From Streptomyces sp. HUAS YS2 (lineage in GTDB: Bacteria; Actinomycetota; Actinomycetes; Streptomycetales; Streptomycetaceae), in assembly GCF_033343995.1 (NCBI RefSeq), contig NZ_CP137573.1, forward strand, positions 5,241,001 through 5,305,000: a stretch of DNA of 64,000 nt, written 5' to 3'. The first letter of the stretch is position 1; each line of letters begins with the position of its first letter. The notes beneath the pieces are model-generated. The model searched no databases. It was not told the DNA's origin and worked only from the letters and a program-made list of their open reading frames with translations. Shown here one piece after another: positions 1 through 9,051 of the stretch. Both the position numbers and the translations under genes were made by a program.

Positions 1-522
1 GGGAGGCTGCGGCGGGCCCGGCTGCGTGAACGCGGGCGGCGGGGGCGGCGGACCCTGGTGGTGACCCGGGTCGGAGGACAGCGGCTCGGCCGGGCGGTTC
101 ATCTGCGACGGCCGCGAGCCCTGGTAGTCGAACGGGTCCGGCGGCTGCGGGGCCTGCGGCATCGGCGGCGGGCCCTGCGGGCCGGGGCCGGTCTGGAAGC
201 CGGGCGGCAGGTTCAGGCCGGGCGGCGGGCCGGGCATCCCCTGCGGGGCCGGCGGCTGGTACGAGGTCGCCGTGTTGGTGAGGAAGTTCCAGCGGCACTC
301 CTCGCAGAACGGCGCCAGCGCCTCGCGCGGCGTGCGGCACTGCGGGCAGAGCTCCGCCTGGGCGGTGGCGTTCGGGTCGCCGCCGGGGTACCCGTAGCCG
401 GGTGCCGGGGGCGGTGGAGGCGGCACGGCACCCGCAGGCGCGCCCGCCCCGGCCATGCGATGGCCGCAGACCTCGCACCAGTCGTCGGAGACCGACTGGT
501 GTCCGTTCGGGCAGGTCGGCAT
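1..522 (-). CDS. Zinc-ribbon, proline-rich protein, C-terminus missing (probable FHA protein)
   Basis: The ATG is at 522 and the frame runs off the window start, so only the first 174 codons are seen. Two cysteine pairs form a first zinc ribbon (CPNGH...CEVCGH, residues 4-20) and two more a second (CPQC...CEEC, about residues 55-72). The rest is a proline/glycine-rich linker with no predicted fold. It lies 42 bases after the VWA gene on the same strand and is the last visible gene of the kinase operon. From memory, Streptomyces proteins with this N-terminus end in an FHA phosphothreonine-binding domain, which would make it the GarA-like reader of the kinase; that domain is outside the window, so this part is inference. 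No signal peptide or membrane segment is visible. Confidence 0.75.
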   Translation of the reverse strand, partial: MPTCPNGHQSVSDDWCEVCGHRMAGAGAPAGAVPPPPPPAPGYGYPGGDPNATAQAELCPQCRTPREALAPFCEECRWNFLTNTATSYQPPAPQGMPGPPPGLNLPPGFQTGPGPQGPPPMPQAPQPPDPFDYQGSRPSQMNRPAEPLSSDPGHHQGPPPPPPAFTQPGPPQPP

Positions 523-564
523 GTCGGTGCTTCCCCCTCTCGTCGTCCGGCCCCTGTGGCCGGG

Positions 565-1950
565 CTACTTCTTCACGCGAACCGTCTTGGTGGAGCGGGT
601 TTCGAGTGTCATCTCGTCCGCTTCCGCGACCTTCGCCTTCAAACGCACAGTACCGGTCGCCGCGTCGACGACGTCCACCACCTTCGAAAGGAGTTTCGCG
701 GTGTCCGTGTTCCCGGAAGCCACCGCGAGCTGCACCGCTCGACCGAGCTTGGCCGTCGCCCCGTCGAAATCTCCCGATTTGCGCGCATCGAGGCCCTGCT
801 GGATGGCCTGCGCCAGCTCTGCCTGCCCGGTGTAGTGCGCCACCTGCGGGTTGATCGAGGTCGAGGCCGCCATGTCGTCCGTCCACACCGCCCGTACCAG
901 CCCCTGGGACAGCGTCTGCGGGGCGCCGCCCGCCGGGTCGGGGCGGACCAGGGACACCCGCGCCGCGAGCATCTCCTGCCCCACGGCGGCCTCCGGCACC
1001 CGGACGCACACGTGGTAGTCGCGGGACTCGTCGCCCCACGAGCCGGTCGGGTAGTCGCCCGCCCGCGGGCCCGCCTCGGTGCGCCGGCCGGTCAGCTCCT
1101 CGACCGTCGGCGCGACCTGCTTCACGTACTGGATCTCCACGCCCACCGGGGTCCACAGGCGCAGCTGGACGTCCGCGACCTCCTTGCCCATCGCGTCCTC
1201 CATCATCCGCGTGAAGTCCGCGGCGAGCCCGGACGGGTCGGCGACGATGTCGGCGGTGCCGAGCAGCGCCGAGGCGATCCCGGTGACCTCCTTGACCTCC
1301 CAGTCCGTGCCGACGCCGCGGGCGTCGCAGGTGAAGCGGCCCGCGCAGGCGTCCAGGGCGGCCTTCAGGTCGGCGGGGGACTCGTGCTCGTTGCGCCCGT
1401 CGGTGAGCAGGATGCCGTGCCGGATCGGTGCGTCGGCGCCCGAGAGCAGCCGGTCGGCGAGCCGGAGCCAGGTGCCGATCGCGGTGCCGCCGCCCGCGGA
1501 GAGCCGGCGCAGCGCCTCCTTCGCCTCGGCGCGGGTCCGGTCGTCCGCGACGGCCAGCCCGCCGTCGCCGGGGTACACCTCCTTCGCCACGTGCGTGCCG
1601 GCGACGACGGCGAAGGCGACGCCGTCGCGCAGCGTGTCGACGGCGGCCGCGGTGGCGTCGCGGGCGTTGCGCATCTTGGTCGGCGGGTAGTCCATCGAAC
1701 CCGAGCAGTCGACCATGATCACGACGGCGGCGGAGGCGGACGGACCGGTGGACGGACCGGTGGACGGTTCGGCGGACGCGCTCGCGCCCGGCGCGCTCCG
1801 CTGCAGCGGCACACCGGCGCCGAGGGTGCCGCCGCCGGTGGCGGTGACCGTCACGATCGCGTTGACCTCGCGCCCGCCCTCCGGCAGGAACTCGTTCTGG
1901 TACACCTCCACCGAGAAGTGCGGCACGGTCGACTTGGAGAAGTTGGCCAT
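565..1950 (-). CDS. von Willebrand factor type A domain protein
   Basis: A 461-residue cytoplasmic protein. An N-terminal beta-rich segment (1-70) with an Ala/Ser/Pro-rich insert precedes a VWA domain (about 75-260). The metal-ion site is clear: VDCSGSM gives the DxSxS motif, followed by GGTAIG and LLTDGR. A C-terminal region (about 290-461) contains a beta domain and a helical tail ending in lysines. The start at ATG 1950 begins MANFSKS; a much longer frame upstream is the shadow of the phosphatase gene. It sits 23 bases after the PP2C gene and 42 before the zinc-ribbon gene. VWA proteins next to a Ser/Thr kinase and PP2C phosphatase resemble the TerY-P triad, where the VWA protein is thought to be a substrate or scaffold; here that is inference. 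Confidence 0.88.
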   Translation of the reverse strand: MANFSKSTVPHFSVEVYQNEFLPEGGREVNAIVTVTATGGGTLGAGVPLQRSAPGASASAEPSTGPSTGPSASAAVVIMVDCSGSMDYPPTKMRNARDATAAAVDTLRDGVAFAVVAGTHVAKEVYPGDGGLAVADDRTRAEAKEALRRLSAGGGTAIGTWLRLADRLLSGADAPIRHGILLTDGRNEHESPADLKAALDACAGRFTCDARGVGTDWEVKEVTGIASALLGTADIVADPSGLAADFTRMMEDAMGKEVADVQLRLWTPVGVEIQYVKQVAPTVEELTGRRTEAGPRAGDYPTGSWGDESRDYHVCVRVPEAAVGQEMLAARVSLVRPDPAGGAPQTLSQGLVRAVWTDDMAASTSINPQVAHYTGQAELAQAIQQGLDARKSGDFDGATAKLGRAVQLAVASGNTDTAKLLSKVVDVVDAATGTVRLKAKVAEADEMTLETRSTKTVRVKK

Positions 1951-1973
1951 CGATTCGGCTCCTGTACGAAGGC

Positions 1974-3812
1974 TCACGCGGTGGGGCTGGGGGTGCCGTA
2001 GGCCGATCCTGCCCCCTGGGGCGGCAGGGCGAACGGCAGCAGCGCCACTGTTACGTTGTCGTGCCCGCCGCCGTCCAGCGCGTGGCCGACCAGGACCTGC
2101 GCGGCGTGCAGCGGGCGCGCGGCCGCGTCCGGCGGTACGACCCGGGCCATCTCCTCGGCGCCCTCGGCGTAGTTCCACAGCCCGTCCGTGCAGACCACGA
2201 CCACGCCGGGGCGGTCCGGCTTGAACGCGGCCGTGTGCGGCTCCAGTTCGTACGCGTCGGCGCCGAGCCAGCCGGTGATCGCGTGGGCGCGCTCGTCCGC
2301 GTACGCCTCGGCCTCGTTCATCAGGCCCGCGGCGACCATCTGGGCGGCCCACGAGTCGTCCTCGGTGAGCCGGGCCGGCGGGGTCGAGCGGTCGTCCGGG
2401 ACCCAGTACGCGCGGCTGTCGCCGACCCAGCCGACGACGAGCAGGCCGCCGGCGACGACCGATCCGACGATCGTGCACGCGGGCGCGTTCTGCTGCCGGT
2501 GCGGGGCGTGGTCGCGCGCCGAGCCGGGCTCCTCCGCGAGGGAGTTGACCGCGTCGGCGGCGGCGACGATCGCCTCGTGCATGGCCTGCTGCGGGTGCGT
2601 GCCGCGGGGCAGCGAGGCCAGCAGCGCCTCGCCGGCCGCGCTCGCGGCGGCGGCGGAGGCGTCGTCGGGGCGGGTGGCGGAGGAGACGCCGTCGCACACG
2701 ATCGCGAGGACGGCGGGGGAGCCGTCGGGCAGCGCGGTGGTGGACACGGCGAAGGCGTCCTCGTTGCGGTGGTGCCGCAGGCCGCGGTCGCTCACGGCGG
2801 CGACGGAGTCCAGCTCGCGCTCCATGTGGTCCCGCTCGCGGGGCTGCGCGTGCCCGCAGTTCTCGCAGTACCCGTCGGTGTCCACCCGCCCGGCCCGGCA
2901 GGCCACGCACACCTTCGCGCCACCGGCCGCGACCTGCCCGACCCGTGGGTCGGGCGCGGCCAGCTCGAAGTCCCCGTCGTGCGAGGCGCTTTGCGCGGGG
3001 ACGGGGGCGGGCGCCTCCGGCGCCGTGGGGGCGGCCGGGGCGTCCGGCGCCGTCGCGGCGGGGGCCGCCTGCGGCTCGTCGTGGCGGACCGCCGCACCGG
3101 CGAGGTCCGCCCCCGCCGCGCCGACCGCCGACGCGGCCCACGGCTCGGCGGCGGCCGGCCGCGTCGGGCCGGCACCGGCGGCCGGGCCCAAGGCGGACCC
3201 GTCCTGCGCGGGGCCGGCCTGCGGTCCGGCGGCGGCTTGCGGCCCTGCCTCGGCCGCGCCGAAGGCGCTCGCCGGGTCTCCGGCCGCGCCCGGCACGCCG
3301 AGCGTGCCTGCCGCGCCCAGCGCGCCCGGGGCGCCTGCCGGGCCCTGCACGCCTGCCGCGCTCGCCGGGTCTTCAGCCGCGCCGCCCGCGCCCGGCGTGC
3401 CGAGCGCGCCCGCCGTGCCCGGGCCGCCTGCCACCTGCACGCCTGCCTCACCCGCCGTGCCCGCCACGCTCGGTGTGGCTGCCGTGGCCAGCCCGCCCGG
3501 GTCGCCTGTCGTCGGTGAGCCGCCGCCCGAGTCCGTGGCCGGGAGGTCGCCCGGGTGCTGGGTGGGGGTGGACTGGTCGCCGGGGGCGCGGGGGGCCGGG
3601 GCCGGCCAGGCGACGTCCGGGTCCTCGCCCTGGGCCCCGGCCGGGGCCGGAGCGGTGGCGCCGAGGACCACCGTGGGGCGGTCCTCGGAGGGGGGGGCCT
3701 GGGCAGCCGTCAGCGCGTAGCCGCACGCGCCGCAGAAACGATCACCCGACTCCAGCGGCTCCGCGCAGCCGGGGCAGGCTGCCAGTCGGGTCTGCGGTTT
3801 CCGGTCCATCAT
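1974..3812 (-). CDS. PP2C-family protein phosphatase with two zinc ribbons
   Basis: About 612 residues. An N-terminal zinc ribbon (CPGC...CGACGY) is followed by a 250-residue Ala/Gly/Pro linker, a second zinc ribbon (CVAC...CENCGH) and a C-terminal PP2C domain (about 330-600). Phosphatase motifs are intact: NEDAF, VCDGVSS, GWVGDSRAYW, CTDGLW and DNVTVALL supply the metal-binding aspartates. It should remove phosphate from targets of the adjacent PknG-type kinase or from the kinase. ATG 3812 shares its A with the kinase TGA stop, implying translational coupling; GTG 3815 and GTG 3821 are alternatives. Part of the linker runs in Gly-X-Y triplets like collagen, which is odd for a cytoplasmic phosphatase. 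No membrane segment is seen. Confidence 0.9.
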   Translation of the reverse strand: MMDRKPQTRLAACPGCAEPLESGDRFCGACGYALTAAQAPPSEDRPTVVLGATAPAPAGAQGEDPDVAWPAPAPRAPGDQSTPTQHPGDLPATDSGGGSPTTGDPGGLATAATPSVAGTAGEAGVQVAGGPGTAGALGTPGAGGAAEDPASAAGVQGPAGAPGALGAAGTLGVPGAAGDPASAFGAAEAGPQAAAGPQAGPAQDGSALGPAAGAGPTRPAAAEPWAASAVGAAGADLAGAAVRHDEPQAAPAATAPDAPAAPTAPEAPAPVPAQSASHDGDFELAAPDPRVGQVAAGGAKVCVACRAGRVDTDGYCENCGHAQPRERDHMERELDSVAAVSDRGLRHHRNEDAFAVSTTALPDGSPAVLAIVCDGVSSATRPDDASAAAASAAGEALLASLPRGTHPQQAMHEAIVAAADAVNSLAEEPGSARDHAPHRQQNAPACTIVGSVVAGGLLVVGWVGDSRAYWVPDDRSTPPARLTEDDSWAAQMVAAGLMNEAEAYADERAHAITGWLGADAYELEPHTAAFKPDRPGVVVVCTDGLWNYAEGAEEMARVVPPDAAARPLHAAQVLVGHALDGGGHDNVTVALLPFALPPQGAGSAYGTPSPTA

Positions 3813-6646
3813 CACACCCACGTCCGGGGGCGGAGGCGGTTCGCCCGCTCCACCAGTTCGATCCGCTCCTCGCCGCGCTGGGCCAGCCGGGCGAGCACCC
3901 GGTACGAGCGTTCCAGCCCGAAGCGCAGCCCGCGCTCGTCCAGTTCACTGCCGAGCAGCAGCGTCCGGCCGGGCCGGGCACCGGGACTTCCGGAGAGTAC
4001 CCAGTCCAGTGCCGTACCCAGGACCTCCGTCGACAACCGCTCCCGGCGCACCGCGTCGAGACCGAAGTTCTGCAGCGCCGCGACCTGCGCCGCAGCCGCC
4101 GTCAGGTCCGTGGCGAGCGGGTCGTGCGCGGCGCGCCGCCGCAGCCGTGCCCGTACCGCCGCGACCCGGGCTGCCGTGTAGTGGATGGACGCCTCCGGCA
4201 CGGACTCCAGCGTCCGCACCGCGCCGGCCCGGTCCCCGGCCGCCAGCTGCACCCGGGCGAGCCCGAACGCGGTGCTGACGTACGACGGGTCCGTCGTCCA
4301 CACCAGGCGGTAGTACTCCGCGGCGTTGTCCAGCTGGCCCAGCACCTCCGCGCAGACCGCCAGCGCCAGCTTCGGCGCCGGCTCGCCGGGGAAGGCGTCG
4401 TACACCGCGTCGAAGGACAGCGCCGCGTTCTCGTAGTCGCGGGTCGCGAGCGCGACGACGCCGCGGTACCAGACCACCCGCCAGTCGTCCGGGTGCTTCT
4501 CCTCCAGGACGGCCAGCGCCTGCCCGGCCGGGCCGAGTTCGCCCATCTCCAGGCGGGCCCGCAGCTCGCGCAGCCGTAGCTCCAGGGAGGGCGCGGGGGC
4601 CGCGGCGAGCGCGGTGATCAGCTCGGCGGGCGCGGCGGCCGTGAGACCGGCGAGGAAGCCGGCGTTGGCGTCGCCGGGGTCGACCCGAGGCACCGGCAGC
4701 GCCAGCGACGTGGCCCGTACGTCGAGCAGCGCGAGGAACGGCCCCGTGGCCGAGGGCGGCAGCGCGGCCGTCGCCTTCCGGTTCCGGCCGCCGAACAGCC
4801 CGGCGACGCCCGTGGGCACGGTCCGCGCCCCGAGCGCCGACACGTCCCCGGTCAGCTCCGCGAACAACTCGGTGTCCGTGACCTTCGGTTCCGTGCCGAA
4901 CAGCGTCGACAGCGCCGGCCGCGGCCGGCCCGACTGCAGCGCCACGACCTCCCGCAGCACACCGGTCAGCTGCTCCGCCATCTCCTGCGCGGAGGCGAAC
5001 CGGCGCGCCGGGTCGGGGTCGGTCGCCCGCACCAGGAACCGGTAGAACGACTCGTAGGTCCGGAACACCTCGATGTTGTCGGGGTCCGGCAGGGAGTCCA
5101 CGAAGACGTTCGTGTACCCCTGGAAGTCGAAGGCCAGCACCGCGAGCGTGCGTGCCACCGTGTACAGGTCGCTGGCCACCGTCGGGCCGAGCTCGGCGAC
5201 CTCCGGGGCCTGGTAGCCGACCGTGCCGTAGATCGCCGACTCGTCGTCGTCCATGCGGCGGACCGCGCCCATGTCGATCAGCTTGAGCTGGTCCTCGGTC
5301 TGGATCGCGTTGTCGACCTTGAAGTCGCAGTACAGCAGGTTGCGGCTGTGCAGGTGGCCGAGCGCCTCCAGCGCCTCGATCCCGTACGCGCACGCCTGCT
5401 CGACCGGCAGCGGGTCGCGCCGGCCGTCCGGGCCGCGCCGGGCGTTGGCGATCTCCTTGAGCGACTTGCCGCCGACGTACTCCATGACGATGTAGCCGTC
5501 GAGCGAGCCGGTCCGCTGGTCCAGGTGCTCGACGAAGTTGTAGATCCGGACGATGTTGGAGTGCTCGATCTCGGCGAGGAAGCGCCGCTCGGAGATCGCC
5601 GCGGCCATCGCGTCCTGGTCACCGGTGTCGAGCAGGCCCTTGAGCACCACCCAGCGGTCGGAGACCGCGCGGTCCACGGCCAGGTAGACCCAGCCGAGGC
5701 CGCCGTGGGCCAGACAGCCCGCCACCTCGTACTGGCCGTGCACGATCTCGCCCTCGCGCAGCTTCGGCACGAAGGAGTACGGGTGCCCGCACTTGGTGCA
5801 GAAGCCCTCGGTACGGCCCGGCCGGTCGCCGCGCGCGCGGCCCACCGGCGCGCCGCAGTCGGAGCGCGAGCAGAATCGCTTCCGCTCGGGCACCTCGGGG
5901 TTCGCCATCACCGCCGAACGCGGGTCCGGGCGCGGCACCTCCGGTATGGCGACCAGGCCCGCGCCGAGCCGGTTGCGGCCGGACTGGCCGGTGGACGAGC
6001 CGGAGCTGCGCACCGAGACGGACCGGGCGGTGCTCGCCCCGGAGAGCGAGCGGGAGAGCCGGCCGGAGACGGAGCGTCGGGACGTCGACGAGCGCGACGA
6101 GCGCGAGGAGCGTGCGGAGGCCGCCGAACTCCGCGACGAGGAGCGGGAGCTGCTCGACGAGCTGCTCGACCCCTTGCCGGCCACGGCCACACCGGTCGGG
6201 GAGGACTGCAGCATGCCCCCGGGCGCGACGACCGGGGCCAGCCCGCAGGTGTCGCAGTACAGTTCGCCGCCGCCCATGTCCTCGTACGTGCCGACGCAGG
6301 ACGGCCGCTGGCAGGAGGCCCCGGCGGGCCGTGCGGAGGCCGCCGCGGCGCGCGGGGCGGCCTGGTTGGTCACCTGGCTGTGCGGCCCGCTGACGGACCC
6401 CGTGGAGGCGGTCGTGCCGGTCGTGCCCGTCGTGCCGCCGGGCGGCAGCATCGGGGCGAGCCCGCAGGTGTCGCAGTAGAGCGCGCCGCCGCCCACGTCC
6501 TCGTACGCGCCCTCGCACCCGGGCCGCTGACAGCCGGCCGCGCCGGTCGCACCGGCGGCCGCAGGCGTGGCCCCGCCACCCGTCGCGCCCGCACCGCCGT
6601 TCGTGCCCGGCACCTGGCCTCCCTGGCCGTTCTCCGCCCCGCTCAC
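3812..6646 (-). CDS. pknG: PknG-type serine/threonine protein kinase with triple zinc ribbon and TPR domain
   Basis: A 944-residue soluble kinase. Two near-identical zinc ribbons (C39 onward and about 110-135, both with YCDTCGLAP) lead to a Ser/Arg-rich stretch (about 160-225), a third ribbon (CSRSDC...CTKCGH, about 258-285) and the kinase domain (about 300-560). The lead-in (GQYEVAGCLAHGGLGWVYLA, VVLKGL) matches mycobacterial PknG closely; the catalytic loop reads CDFKVDN with D441, and DMG replaces DFG, as PknG has DLG. The sequence after the kinase (LTGVLREVVA...RPALST) and a helical TPR region (about 690-900) also match. The GTG at 6646 overlaps the upstream stop by four bases. In mycobacteria PknG phosphorylates the FHA protein GarA in response to GlnX/GlnH. 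The extra ribbons are unlike the single rubredoxin-like motif there. Confidence 0.93.
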   Translation of the reverse strand: MSGAENGQGGQVPGTNGGAGATGGGATPAAAGATGAAGCQRPGCEGAYEDVGGGALYCDTCGLAPMLPPGGTTGTTGTTASTGSVSGPHSQVTNQAAPRAAAASARPAGASCQRPSCVGTYEDMGGGELYCDTCGLAPVVAPGGMLQSSPTGVAVAGKGSSSSSSSSRSSSRSSAASARSSRSSRSSTSRRSVSGRLSRSLSGASTARSVSVRSSGSSTGQSGRNRLGAGLVAIPEVPRPDPRSAVMANPEVPERKRFCSRSDCGAPVGRARGDRPGRTEGFCTKCGHPYSFVPKLREGEIVHGQYEVAGCLAHGGLGWVYLAVDRAVSDRWVVLKGLLDTGDQDAMAAAISERRFLAEIEHSNIVRIYNFVEHLDQRTGSLDGYIVMEYVGGKSLKEIANARRGPDGRRDPLPVEQACAYGIEALEALGHLHSRNLLYCDFKVDNAIQTEDQLKLIDMGAVRRMDDDESAIYGTVGYQAPEVAELGPTVASDLYTVARTLAVLAFDFQGYTNVFVDSLPDPDNIEVFRTYESFYRFLVRATDPDPARRFASAQEMAEQLTGVLREVVALQSGRPRPALSTLFGTEPKVTDTELFAELTGDVSALGARTVPTGVAGLFGGRNRKATAALPPSATGPFLALLDVRATSLALPVPRVDPGDANAGFLAGLTAAAPAELITALAAAPAPSLELRLRELRARLEMGELGPAGQALAVLEEKHPDDWRVVWYRGVVALATRDYENAALSFDAVYDAFPGEPAPKLALAVCAEVLGQLDNAAEYYRLVWTTDPSYVSTAFGLARVQLAAGDRAGAVRTLESVPEASIHYTAARVAAVRARLRRRAAHDPLATDLTAAAAQVAALQNFGLDAVRRERLSTEVLGTALDWVLSGSPGARPGRTLLLGSELDERGLRFGLERSYRVLARLAQRGEERIELVERANRLRPRTWV

Positions 6647-7905
6647 CGTGTCCCCCTCGCGTCACCGGGGCCCGTCAGGGCCTCGGTCGCCGCCTGCTGG
6701 TAGCGGAGCACCGCCTGTTCGGCGACCCGCAGGTCGCACGGGGCGCTCCACAGCATGCGGCGGGCCGTGTCGTACCGCTCGATCAGCAGCGGATCCTCCG
6801 CCCAGCCGTGCCGGGCCACCTTCGCCTTGTACGCGTCCAGCCGGCCGCGCAGTTCCGCGCGGACCGCGAGCGGCGCGGTCACCGCCGTCAACGACTCGCG
6901 GGCGCGCAGCAGTTCGTCCTCCGCCTCCTGTTCGAGCGACTCCAGGAGCGGCGAGAGCCGGTGCCACTGCGCGTGCCTGCGGTACTCCGCGGCCGTCGCG
7001 AGCCGTTCCTGCAGGACGGTCGGCGGTCCGCTGACCGCCGGAACCTCGGACGCGGCGATCTTCGCCAGCACCTCGCCGCGGGCCGCCCGCGCCTCGGCCA
7101 GCGTGCGGTCCGCGCGCGAGAGCACGTCGCGCAGCCGCAGCAGCCGCTCCTCGGAGTCCTGCCGGACCGCGAGGACCGCCTCGATCTCCCGGCGTACGTC
7201 CTCCAGGGCGCGGGCCGCCCCGTCGTACCGCTCGGTGTCGGGCCGGCCGCCGCCGGGCGCCGAACTGCCCTGCGCGGGACGCCAGAAGGCCAGCGGGTCC
7301 GAGACCACCTGCTCGCGCAGCACGGTCAGTTCGGCGGTGATCGCCTCCAATTCGTCGCCGGCCGGGTGCTCACCGGGGCGCACGCCGACGGAGTGCGCGA
7401 GGGAGCGGGTGCGGCCCAGCTCGGCGGCGAGCAGGTCTATCCGCGCGGGCAGCGCGGACCAGACCGCGTCGGCGGTCACGACCGTGTCCAGCGAACCGGC
7501 GTACAGCTCGTTCATGCGGTCCACCAGGCTCTCCAGCGAGAACCGTTCGGCGAGGGCCGCGCCGCCGCCGACCGTCACGCTCTCGCCGCGCAGCCGCTCG
7601 GTCAGCTCCACCAGCTCCTCGCGTCCCGGCCAGCGCCGTCGGGCGCGCAGCTCACGGACGGTGTGCAGGGCGGCGGTGTAGGCGTCGAAGTACGTCCAGA
7701 GCAGCGTGATCGTCCGCTCCGTGGCGGTCCAGCGGTCCTGGGTCGTCCCGGTGAGCCGGGCGCCCTCCAGGAGGCGGCGGCCGGCATGGTCCTGGAGCGC
7801 GAGGAGCGAGTCCTCGATCGCCTTGTGCTCCGCGCCGAGCCGCGCCATCGCACGGTCCACCTCGTCCCGATCCATCACCGGACCAGGAGGTCCCGCGACG
7901 CCCAT
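6643..7905 (-). CDS. Helical coiled-coil protein of the PknG operon, function unknown
   Basis: A 420-residue protein with no family I recognise. It is almost entirely helix-forming, rich in Glu, Arg, Ala and Leu with heptad-like spacing (for example RLLRLRDVLSRADRTLAEAR), and has no signal peptide, cysteine motif or membrane segment. ATG 7905 is preceded by GGAGAGGTGATCG, a good binding site. It overlaps the kinase start by four bases (GTGA), so the two are translated together. Its position between the GlnH-like sensor and PknG suggests an adaptor or a scaffold that links the membrane sensor to the kinase, but nothing in the sequence proves this. The mycobacterial glnX-glnH-pknG locus lacks such a gene as far as I know. 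Confidence 0.85.
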   Translation of the reverse strand: MGVAGPPGPVMDRDEVDRAMARLGAEHKAIEDSLLALQDHAGRRLLEGARLTGTTQDRWTATERTITLLWTYFDAYTAALHTVRELRARRRWPGREELVELTERLRGESVTVGGGAALAERFSLESLVDRMNELYAGSLDTVVTADAVWSALPARIDLLAAELGRTRSLAHSVGVRPGEHPAGDELEAITAELTVLREQVVSDPLAFWRPAQGSSAPGGGRPDTERYDGAARALEDVRREIEAVLAVRQDSEERLLRLRDVLSRADRTLAEARAARGEVLAKIAASEVPAVSGPPTVLQERLATAAEYRRHAQWHRLSPLLESLEQEAEDELLRARESLTAVTAPLAVRAELRGRLDAYKAKVARHGWAEDPLLIERYDTARRMLWSAPCDLRVAEQAVLRYQQAATEALTGPGDARGTR

Positions 7906-7987
7906 CGATCACCTCTCCGCTCTTGCCGCTGTTGCTGCCGTCACCTGTCGAGTCCCCTGCCGCCCGCCGCCCGCAGCGGCCGGCGGG

Positions 7988-9040
7988 TCAGCCGCTCTTG
8001 TACTTCGGCGCCGGCGGCCCGGCGATGCCGGGCAGATCCGCCTTCAGCCACTTCTCGTACGCTGCCGTCCACGGGCCCTGCCGGTACTGCACGAGCACCT
8101 GGTTGACCCGGCGCACCAGGTCGTCGTTGCCGAGCTTCGCGGCCACCCCGTAGTACTCGGTCGTGAACGGCCTGCCCTTGAGCTCGACCGCCGGGTCCTG
8201 CGCGGCCTGGCCGGCCGCCAGCGCGTTGTCGGTGACGACCGCGTCGACCTCGCCCATCTGGAGCCGGACCAGGCAGTCCAGCTGGTTGGGCACGGTGAGC
8301 AGGTCCTTGTCGTCCTTGGTGCCGTCGCCCTCGTCCTTGAACACCGCCCCGAACGACTTCTGCTCCAGGGCCTCGTAGGCGGTGGAGCCCTCGGCCGTGC
8401 AGATCCGCTTGCCGGTGAGGGAGGCGTCGTACCCCGTGATCGCGGAGTCCTTGGGCGCGAGCACCTGCTGCCCGGCCTGGAAGTAGGCGGTGGAGAAGGC
8501 GACCTGGCCGATCCGCTTGCAGTTGATCGTCATCGTGCGGACCACGAGGTCGACCTTGCCGCCCTCCAGGGCGGCGATCCGCTGGTTGGTCGGGATGGCC
8601 CGGAAGATGATCTTGTCCTCGCCGCCCAGGAGGTCCTTGGCGATGGCCCGGGCCAGATCGATGTCGAAGCCCTCCAGGGTGCGGGTCGTCGGATTGCGGT
8701 AGCCCCAGCGGTAGCTGCTCTGGTCGACGCCCACGACGAGCCGGCCGCGCGCCTTGATGGCGGCGACGGCGGGACCGTCGGCGGTGGACGGGGTGAGCGA
8801 GGCCTCCGGGTCCCGGCACGGGGCCTCGGCCTTCACCTGCACGCCCGTACCGAAGCCGGCGCCGGCACCCGTACGTCCCCCGGACGTGTCCGCGTCCGCA
8901 CCGGCGTGCGTCAGCGGTACGAGGGTGAGGGCCGCGGTCACGCCGCACGCGACGGCCATCGCGCCGACCCCGCCCCAGCCCTTGAACCGGCCGGCGATCC
9001 GGGCCGCCGCCCGCCGCCCGCGCCCTGTGACGTCCGTCAT
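7988..9040 (-). CDS. glnH: GlnH-like periplasmic amino-acid-binding protein
   Basis: A 350-residue family-3 solute-binding protein. A basic N-terminus and one hydrophobic segment (about residues 20-45) act as signal anchor; AVAC could be a weak lipobox. The binding domain (about 90-345) shows LVVGVDQSS, GFDIDLARAIAKDL, IPTNQRIAAL, VDLVVRTMTI and AVVTDNAL, the usual ligand-pocket segments for polar amino acids. No transport permease or ATPase is nearby; instead a GlnX-like membrane protein and PknG flank it, as in mycobacteria where GlnH senses aspartate/glutamate. ATG 9040 has AGGGGGAG just upstream; GTG 9055, which overlaps the glnX stop by four bases, is possible. The ligand cannot be read from the sequence. 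Confidence 0.88.
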   Translation of the reverse strand: MTDVTGRGRRAAARIAGRFKGWGGVGAMAVACGVTAALTLVPLTHAGADADTSGGRTGAGAGFGTGVQVKAEAPCRDPEASLTPSTADGPAVAAIKARGRLVVGVDQSSYRWGYRNPTTRTLEGFDIDLARAIAKDLLGGEDKIIFRAIPTNQRIAALEGGKVDLVVRTMTINCKRIGQVAFSTAYFQAGQQVLAPKDSAITGYDASLTGKRICTAEGSTAYEALEQKSFGAVFKDEGDGTKDDKDLLTVPNQLDCLVRLQMGEVDAVVTDNALAAGQAAQDPAVELKGRPFTTEYYGVAAKLGNDDLVRRVNQVLVQYRQGPWTAAYEKWLKADLPGIAGPPAPKYKSG

Positions 9041-9051
9041 CTCTCCCCCTC

